The notes under the pieces are model-generated. The model did not search any database. It had not been told where the DNA came from and worked only from the letters and a program-made list of their open reading frames with translations. A program made the translations under genes and the position numbers. Below, piece after piece: positions 1-4,288 of a stretch of DNA of 6,906 nucleotides (positions are counted from its first letter, which is position 1; every line of letters starts with the position of its first letter). Source of the DNA: an uncultured Bacteroidota bacterium (GTDB lineage: Bacteria; Bacteroidota; Bacteroidia; Chitinophagales; Chitinophagaceae). The stretch covers positions 1 to 6,906 of the forward strand of contig CAMLEX010000271.1 of assembly GCA_946479055.1 (NCBI GenBank), in the 5' to 3' direction.

Positions 1-204
1 CCCAATAATAAAGTGGAGCATTGGTTGAATGGTTATAAAGTAGTGGAATATAAACGCGGTTCTGCTGAATACCTGGCTTTGGTAGCAAATAGTAAATACA
101 AGGATTGGAAAAATTTCGGTATGGCAAAAGAAGGGAGAATTTTGTTGCAGGATCATGGGGACAGAGTGTCGTACAGGAGTGTTAAGATAAAGACATTGAA
201 ATAG
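1..204 (+). CDS. DUF1080 / 3-keto-disaccharide hydrolase-like protein, C-terminal fragment
   Basis: Only the last 67 codons are present; the reading frame is open from base 1 and ends in TAG at 202-204. A GTG at 13-15 lies inside the domain and is not a real start. The visible part is the end of the DUF1080 jelly-roll fold: a substrate-facing strand with W8-L-N-G (the family's 'xxVNG' position), the Y-K-D-W-K-N-F segment, and the closing [10 protein letters not shown] strand followed by V-K-I-K. The 'LQDHG' ending is the form seen in one large DUF1080 subclass, unlike the 'IQSEGAE' ending of the second DUF1080 protein at 3049-3714. Known for the family: several members hydrolyse 3-keto-glycosides in the periplasm. 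Its signal peptide and N-terminal half lie outside the window. It probably belongs to the same sugar-oxidation gene set as the downstream genes, though a 327 bp gap separates them. Confidence 0.85.
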   Translation, partial: PNNKVEHWLNGYKVVEYKRGSAEYLALVANSKYKDWKNFGMAKEGRILLQDHGDRVSYRSVKIKTLK

Positions 205-240
205 CGGCCCCCTCCCGACCTCCCCCCGTTAGGGGAGGCC
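203..240 (-). repeat. GC-rich hairpin repeat, copy A; possible terminator of the upstream DUF1080 gene
   Basis: The sequence directly after the DUF1080 stop forms a perfect 7-bp stem: CCTCCCC at 219-225 pairs with GGGGAGG at 232-238 around a 6-base loop. It overlaps the stop codon by two bases and lacks a T-run, so intrinsic termination would be weak. Read on the minus strand it has the pattern 'CCTCCCC-loop-GGGGAGG-TCGGGAGGGG', which is shared in diverged form by copy B at 361-430. The pattern resembles short dispersed intergenic repeats of Bacteroidota; that assignment is from memory of the pattern and not from a search. Confidence 0.6.
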
Positions 241-531
241 ACCAAATCACAGCCCATGCTTTTCGGAGAGACTGATAAAATAAAACTCTTCGAAAATGTT
301 GAATAGAGATATGAAGTTGATTTGGTAGTTATGAAGTTTGGTGTTGTAGTGCAGCACCGCTACCTCTCCAACCGGAGAGGTAACCGAGCAAAGCGAAGGT
401 TAGGAACGGAGTTCGGGATGGTGAGGCCACAAGATGAGCAATGATATGCAGTACAAGTGTGCGACGCAAGGGACGATGAGCAGAATTACTAAAGCTGGAA
501 ACAAAATATTTTTTACGTTAAATAAAACATC
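205..531. other. Gene-free gap with repeat-derived sequence
   Basis: This 327 bp gap has no credible ORF on either strand. It holds two C/G-rich hairpin repeats (203-240 and 361-430) in opposite orientation, an AT-rich stretch between them (about 245-345), and a tail from about 431 to 500 that carries an 8-bp direct repeat (GATGAGCA at 433-440 and 475-482). The last 30 bases before the next gene are very AT-rich, as is usual for translation initiation regions in Bacteroidota. I found no clean TTTG / TAnnTTTG (Bacteroidota -33/-7) promoter pair, so the promoter for 532-1887 is not placed. Confidence 0.7.
361..430 (+). repeat. GC-rich hairpin repeat, copy B, opposite orientation to copy A
   Basis: A perfect 9-bp stem pairs TACCTCTCC (361-369) with GGAGAGGTA (374-382) around a 4-base loop. 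A second, weaker stem (TAACC 381-385 with GGTTA 398-402) could compete with it. Downstream lies AGTTCGGGATGG, the counterpart of AGGTCGGGAGGG on the minus strand of copy A, but here separated from the hairpin by about 28 extra bases. The element ends in GAGGCCAC (423-430), which also occurs at 235-242. It lies upstream of the oxidoreductase gene, so it could shape the mRNA leader, but nothing shows a regulatory role. Confidence 0.55.
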
Positions 532-1887
532 ATGTCATCACGAAGAAATTTTATTAAACAATCAGCCAAAGCATCTGCTGCGGTGTATGCAGCTACACTA
601 GGCTTCAGCGCCAAAAGCTATGGCAATATTATTGGCGCCAATGATCGGGTAAGATTAGGTGCTGTAGGTTTTTCTGATCGCTTCCGGCAATCCTTGTTTC
701 CTTCGTTCTTTAATCATTATAAAGAATTGAATTTTGATATTGTAGCTGTCAGTGATATCTGGAAACTTCGCAGGGAAGAAGGGCAAAGTTTTTTGAAAGA
801 AAAAATGGGCCACGATATACAAGCCTGTGTGAATAATGATGAACTGTACCGGATAAAAGACCTTGACGGTGTAATTATCAGTACGGCGGATTTTCAACAT
901 GCATTGCATGCAATTGAAGCAGTAAAGGCAGGCAAGGATGCCTATGTTGAAAAACCATTTGCGGAAACAATGGAAGATAACCGGGCGGCATTGAAAGCGA
1001 TAAAAGCTACTGACAGAATTATACAAATTGGTTCGCAAAGAAGAAGTGGAGGTAACTATCAAGCAGCCGCGGAATTTATTCAATCCGGAAAGTTTGGACC
1101 TGTTACTATGGTTGAACTTAGCTGGAATGTGAATCAGCCGGGTCGCTGGCGCAGACCTGCATTGGTGGCGAAATGCAAGAAAGAAGACACGGATTGGAAA
1201 CGTTTTTTAATGAATCGCCCGTTTGAAGAATGGGACCCAAGAAAATATCTGGAATATCGTTTGTTCTGGCCTTATTCATCGGGTATGCCGGGCCAATGGA
1301 TGAGTCACCAGATAGACACAGTGCATTGGTTCAGCGGCTTGAAACATCCACGCAGTGTAGTGGCCAATGGTGGTATTTATATGTGGAAAGATGGAAGAAG
1401 AAACTGGGATACAACGACAGCGGTGTTTGATTATGGCCCGCAAAATGATGCTGCCAGCGGTTTCCAGGTTACGTTCAGTTCCCGTATGCACAATGGTGAC
1501 GAAAGACCTGCTGAAATATATTATTCCAATGGCGGAGAGTTGAATCTTAACACGAATAAAATTTCACCGGCAGGTGGTTTGCGTGAAGACCATGCAAAAG
1601 CGATGGATATGAAACCAAACCTGTTGCCTGAAATGATGTTGGCTGATGCGTCTGAAAAAGTGGTTGCATCCGCTAATACAGGCGGTGACAGGTTAACCAG
1701 CAACCATATGCGAAACTTTATGGAATGTATGCGCAGCCGCAAGCCAACCAATGCGCCGGTAGAAGCGGGTTATAATCATTCCATTGCTACCATTATGACT
1801 AACGCCGCTGTAAGAACAGGAGCTAAAGTAACATTTGATGAAGTAAAACAGGAAGTAATGGCGGATGGTAAAATTTTCAAGTATTAA
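532..1887 (+). CDS. Tat-exported Gfo/Idh/MocA-family oxidoreductase
   Basis: This 451-aa protein is a complete member of the NAD(P)-dependent Gfo/Idh/MocA family in its exported form. The N-terminus has a twin-arginine motif (S3-R-R-N-F-I-K9) followed by an Ala-rich hydrophobic stretch to about residue 28, so it should be moved folded, with cofactor, into the periplasm. The Rossmann domain starts at R41-L-G-A-V-G46, where the third glycine of GxxGxG is Ser48, and continues through V-A-V-S-D75 (end of beta-2, ribose contact). The E140-K-P142 signature holds the family's catalytic lysine, followed by I-G-S-Q-R-R-S. The substrate domain has S258-H-Q-I-D262-T-V-H265, the usual Dxx(x)H-type active-site helix, and ends near residue 451. 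The ATG at 532 is preferred because the Tat signal begins right after it. It is followed after 10 bp by the DUF6807 gene, so they are probably co-transcribed. Expected role (inference): oxidising a sugar hydroxyl, likely C3, of imported glycosides. GH109-like glycosidase activity using bound NAD is an alternative. Confidence 0.93.
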   Translation: MSSRRNFIKQSAKASAAVYAATLGFSAKSYGNIIGANDRVRLGAVGFSDRFRQSLFPSFFNHYKELNFDIVAVSDIWKLRREEGQSFLKEKMGHDIQACVNNDELYRIKDLDGVIISTADFQHALHAIEAVKAGKDAYVEKPFAETMEDNRAALKAIKATDRIIQIGSQRRSGGNYQAAAEFIQSGKFGPVTMVELSWNVNQPGRWRRPALVAKCKKEDTDWKRFLMNRPFEEWDPRKYLEYRLFWPYSSGMPGQWMSHQIDTVHWFSGLKHPRSVVANGGIYMWKDGRRNWDTTTAVFDYGPQNDAASGFQVTFSSRMHNGDERPAEIYYSNGGELNLNTNKISPAGGLREDHAKAMDMKPNLLPEMMLADASEKVVASANTGGDRLTSNHMRNFMECMRSRKPTNAPVEAGYNHSIATIMTNAAVRTGAKVTFDEVKQEVMADGKIFKY

Positions 1888-1897
1888 CTCTTTGATC

Positions 1898-2935
1898 ATG
1901 CATAAGATCTTACTCATTCCGATCTTGTTAGGATTATCTGTAGCTGTCATTGCGCAAAAGGCAACTGGCTTTTCAATAGCAGAGAGGCCAGGCAAGAAAC
2001 AGGTTGATATTTTATTTAATAATAAACTGCTGACGGCTTACTGTTATTACGATTCAAGCAGGAAGCCTTTTCTTTTCCCGGTAAATACGGTGGATGGTAT
2101 TACTGTTACAAGAGGATATCCTTTTCAACCTGTGGCGGGTGAAAGAACCGATCATCCGCATCATACAGGTATCTGGTTAAATTATGAATCAGTGAATGGT
2201 CTTGATTTCTGGAACAATTCGACAGCTATCGCACCGGAGAAAAGAGACCATTATGGAACCATTGTTCATCAAAAAGTTGTTGATAAAAAAACAAATGATA
2301 ATAATGCATCGCTTAGTACTGCTGCAAAATGGATAAGGCCTGACGGTAAAATATTATTAAATGAAGAAACCCTTTTCAATTTCAGGATACAGGGTAATGA
2401 CTTTATAATTGACCGGATTACTAAACTGACAGCTGCAGATACAACTGTTCTTTTTAAAGATGTAAAAGATGGAATGTTTGCGATCCGCGTAGCAAGGGAA
2501 CTGGAATTGCCTTCTAAAGAATCATCCAACTATGTTGATGATAAAGGAAATATTACAAAAGTGCCGGCTTCGGGACAAAATGTTACCGGGATGTACTACA
2601 GCAGCACGGGATTAACAGGGGATTCAGTTTGGAGTAGCAAAGGAAGATGGGCAATACTTACAGGCAAAAAAGAAGGGCGAGATATCACAATAGGAATTAT
2701 TGATCACCCGGAGAATGTCGGTTATCCCGCTTACTGGCATGCAAGAGGCTATGGTTTATTTTCTATTAATCCGCTTGGAAGAAAAATATTCAGCAATGGA
2801 AAAGAGGAACTTAATTTTTCATTGGCGCCCGGTCAATCAACAACTTTCCGGTACAGAATAATCATTCATTCCGGTTCTGTGTTATCAAATGAAAAAATGA
2901 ATAAGCTGAGTGATGATTTTGAAAAAGTAAAATAA
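1898..2935 (+). CDS. Secreted DUF6807 (PmoA-family) protein
   Basis: The product is 345 aa with a classical signal peptide (M-H-K, then a hydrophobic core to A-V-I-A-Q20), so it should be periplasmic or surface-exposed. I chose the ATG at 1898: an in-frame ATG at 1865 lies inside the end of the upstream gene and would put 11 residues before the signal peptide. Family hallmarks are R83-T-D-H-P-H-H89-T-G-I-W with V-N-G-L-D-F-W105 after it, D191-G-M-F-A-I-R-V, and near the C-terminus I-I-D-H270-P-E-N followed by Y279-W-H281-A-R-G-Y-G-L-F and N291-P-L-G. The conserved histidines look like a catalytic or metal-binding set. The family is often labelled 'methane oxygenase PmoA', but it is unrelated in setting to particulate methane monooxygenase; it accompanies sugar oxidoreductases and DUF1080 proteins. 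Its reaction is not established from this sequence; a role in handling keto-sugar glycosides is inference from context. It sits 10 bp after the oxidoreductase gene, and a strong hairpin follows. Confidence 0.9.
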   Translation: MHKILLIPILLGLSVAVIAQKATGFSIAERPGKKQVDILFNNKLLTAYCYYDSSRKPFLFPVNTVDGITVTRGYPFQPVAGERTDHPHHTGIWLNYESVNGLDFWNNSTAIAPEKRDHYGTIVHQKVVDKKTNDNNASLSTAAKWIRPDGKILLNEETLFNFRIQGNDFIIDRITKLTAADTTVLFKDVKDGMFAIRVARELELPSKESSNYVDDKGNITKVPASGQNVTGMYYSSTGLTGDSVWSSKGRWAILTGKKEGRDITIGIIDHPENVGYPAYWHARGYGLFSINPLGRKIFSNGKEELNFSLAPGQSTTFRYRIIIHSGSVLSNEKMNKLSDDFEKVK

Positions 2936-2945
2936 AGTATAATGT

Positions 2946-3012
2946 CCCACGAAGACGCAAAGGACACAAAGTATTTTTCTTAGTGTTCTTAGAATCTTTG
3001 TGGGATTTTTTT
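2946..3012 (+). terminator. Long hairpin plus T-run, probable intrinsic terminator (repeat-like)
   Basis: Arms at 2946-2971 and 2979-3004 are each 26 bases; by hand alignment 20 positions pair Watson-Crick and 2 as G-U, with a 7-base loop (TATTTTT). The base of the stem is CCCAC/GTGGG. After one A, a run of seven T follows (3006-3012). It starts 10 bases after the DUF6807 stop codon, exactly where the end of the oxidoreductase-DUF6807 transcript is expected. The stem text (CACGAAGACGCAAAGGACAC...) is of the kind found as dispersed stem-loop repeats in many bacterial genomes, so it may be a repeat recruited as a terminator. Confidence 0.75.
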
Positions 3013-3048
3013 GTATAACATTAAGGACATTATTAAAATAATTTCAAC

Positions 3049-3714
3049 ATGAACAAGAAGTATATTTTTTTTATAATTCTGTTTGCTGTTTTGTCTATTA
3101 ATTGTTCAGACGCACAGGACTTTAAACCCTTGTTCAATGGAAAAGATCTTAATGGATGGTATACATTTTTGAAAACAAAAGGGAAAAGCAATGATCCCGA
3201 TTCTGTTTTTTCGGTAACGAATGGATTACTCAAAATAACAGGAAAAGAATTTGGATACATTGTTACAGAGAAGTCGTTTGAGAATTTTCATCTTGTTGTT
3301 GAATTCAAATGGGGCGAAAAAAAATATCCGCCCAGAGAAGATAAGGTAAGGGACAATGGTATTTGTTATTATGTAGTACCTACTGACAGAGTATGGCCCC
3401 GGTCAGTAGAATGCCAGATACAGGAAGGGGATTGTGGAGATTTCTGGCTGATAGATAGTGTGACAGCAGTGGTAGATGGCAAACAGGTAGGCCCAACGAA
3501 AAACACAAGAGTGATAAAGAAAAAGGATAATGAAAGACCAACCGGCGAATGGAACCGGATAGAAGTGGTTGCCGATAAAGGGAAATGCACACATATAGTA
3601 AATGGCGTTGTCGTCAACGAAGCAACCGATGCAAGTCTTCGTACAGGTAGGATACTCATCCAATCCGAAGGCGCCGAAACCTGGTACAGGAAGATTGAAA
3701 TAAAGGAACTGTAA
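3049..3714 (+). CDS. DUF1080 / 3-keto-disaccharide hydrolase-like protein, secreted
   Basis: This 221-aa protein is a complete single-domain DUF1080 member. M-N-K-K and a hydrophobic stretch to about residue 18 form a signal peptide, with likely cleavage after D-A22. Cys19 (S-I-N-C) is a poor lipobox, so a lipoprotein cannot be excluded. The domain begins with F29-N-G-K-D-L-N-G-W37, the family's opening motif. It continues with W88-G-E-K-K-Y-P-P-R, R101-D-N-G104, S119-V-E-C-Q-I-Q-E-G-D, G166-E-W-N169, H182-I-V-N-G and the closing R201-I-L-I-Q-S-E-G-A-E strand. Known for the family: a concanavalin-like jelly-roll fold, with members that cleave 3-keto-glycosides. It lies 113 bp after the DUF6807 gene beyond the hairpin at 2946-3012, so it may be expressed separately or by readthrough. 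Its 'SEGAE' ending differs from the 'DHG' ending of the fragment at 1-204, pointing to two subclasses with different substrates or steps. The specific substrate is unknown. Confidence 0.9.
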   Translation: MNKKYIFFIILFAVLSINCSDAQDFKPLFNGKDLNGWYTFLKTKGKSNDPDSVFSVTNGLLKITGKEFGYIVTEKSFENFHLVVEFKWGEKKYPPREDKVRDNGICYYVVPTDRVWPRSVECQIQEGDCGDFWLIDSVTAVVDGKQVGPTKNTRVIKKKDNERPTGEWNRIEVVADKGKCTHIVNGVVVNEATDASLRTGRILIQSEGAETWYRKIEIKEL

Positions 3715-3715
3715 A

Positions 3716-3870
3716 TATGTTATTGCGAGCCACCGTTGGTGTTTTTAGTTTCAATAAGTTGGTGTTGCGAAGCAATCTGCTCTATAAGGAAAAGCCTGGT
3801 TTTGTTTAGATTGCTTCGGCACTTAAGTTCCTGTTATTATAAATTGTTACATGTGCCTCGCAATGATATA
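3716..3870. repeat. ~155 bp imperfect palindrome, dispersed-element-like
   Basis: The outer arms at 3716-3729 and 3857-3870 pair over 14 positions, two of them G-U, and contain ATTGCGAG / CTCGCAAT. A perfect 11-bp inner stem pairs CGAAGCAATCT (3768-3778) with AGATTGCTTCG (3808-3818) around a 29-base loop. A 3-base-loop mini-hairpin (CACC 3731-3734, GGTG 3738-3741) and a 9-bp direct repeat GTTGGTGTT (3735-3743 and 3758-3766) sit inside the left half. This build, 'ATTGCGAG ... CGAAGCAATCT ... mirrored', is the look of a non-coding element scattered between genes in many Bacteroidota genomes. It begins right after the DUF1080 stop codon and may also act as a weak transcription barrier, although no T-run follows it. 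Confidence 0.7.
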
Positions 3871-4288
3871 CCACACTTCATAAATTTTCAATCTCAGATA
3901 TCTCATAAAAAAAATTGTTGGGTATAGTGTTTGAAATACACGCCTGCAATTATCTTCCCTCTTCTCCTTTTACAAAAAAAATGGTTGCTAAAATGGCTGA
4001 ACCTTTTGCTAAAACGCTTAAGCTTTCAGACAGGAATTAGTACTTACTTGCTATCATTATTTTTCTGAGCTGCTAATCAGAATAAGTAACGATATATAAG
4101 CTGTATGAAAAAAACTGTAAACATAGTTTGCACTGATGATTATTTGTTCCGTACCAATAATCATGTTCCATCCTGGTTTCTTTCAATACAAGTCTCCTAT
4201 CACTCCATCCCTTTGAATCCTATAGGTTATCCGCATCTGGTCAATTCAAAAATTGTTGATTTATTCTTCTAAAAATTAAAACGCTATT
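3871..4288 (+). promoter_or_regulatory. Long AT-rich leader upstream of the SusC-like gene
   Basis: This 418 bp stretch separates the palindromic element from the SusC start. It contains no convincing gene; the only notable ORF is the doubtful 55-codon one at 4105-4272. Long leaders are common before susC-type genes, so the promoter and any regulatory RNA structure for the transporter should be here. I checked each TTTG (near 3930, 4126, 4144 and 4213) for the Bacteroidota -7 box TAnnTTTG and none fits, so no promoter is placed. The last 30 bases before the ATG are A/T-rich with no Shine-Dalgarno match. Confidence 0.4.
4105..4272 (+). CDS. Doubtful 55-aa ORF in the susC leader
   Basis: An ATG at 4105 opens a frame of 55 codons ending in TAA at 4270-4272, 16 bp before the SusC start. 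It begins M-K-K-T-V-N-I-V, a usual Bacteroidota style of start, and ends V-D-L-F-F. I recognise no domain, signal peptide, membrane segment or cysteine pair. The composition (W24, several prolines, His at 20, 33 and 44) is that of translated non-coding DNA as much as of a protein. Its position directly before susC would suit a leader peptide, but chance alone can give an ORF of this size. Confidence 0.15.
   Translation: MKKTVNIVCTDDYLFRTNNHVPSWFLSIQVSYHSIPLNPIGYPHLVNSKIVDLFF

Noticed and set aside
655..1083. 142-codon minus-strand ORF
   Set aside because: Lies opposite the Rossmann domain of the oxidoreductase, and its Cys/Phe-rich text is typical of a shadow frame.
1865..1897. Earlier in-frame ATG for the DUF6807 gene, overlapping the oxidoreductase gene
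   Set aside because: It would add 11 residues before a normal signal peptide; the ATG at 1898 places M-H-K directly before the hydrophobic core.
3010..3048. Possible promoter TTTG (3010-3013) with TAATTTCA (3039-3046) before the second DUF1080 gene
   Set aside because: The spacing is too long, the -7 box matches only in part, and it would leave almost no leader before the ATG at 3049.
3369..3663. Overlapping minus-strand ORFs of 70-96 codons
   Set aside because: Antisense to the conserved DUF1080 domain, no motifs, overlapping each other in different frames.
3736..3927. 63-codon plus-strand ORF
   Set aside because: It lies mostly within the palindromic element, has a Cys/Ser/Leu-rich low-meaning composition and no recognisable motif.
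3981..4040. 19-codon ORF (starts M-V-A-K-M-A-E-P-F), faintly like an ArsR-type fragment
   Set aside because: Too short, and the upstream codons in the same frame do not continue the likeness; chance is the simplest explanation.
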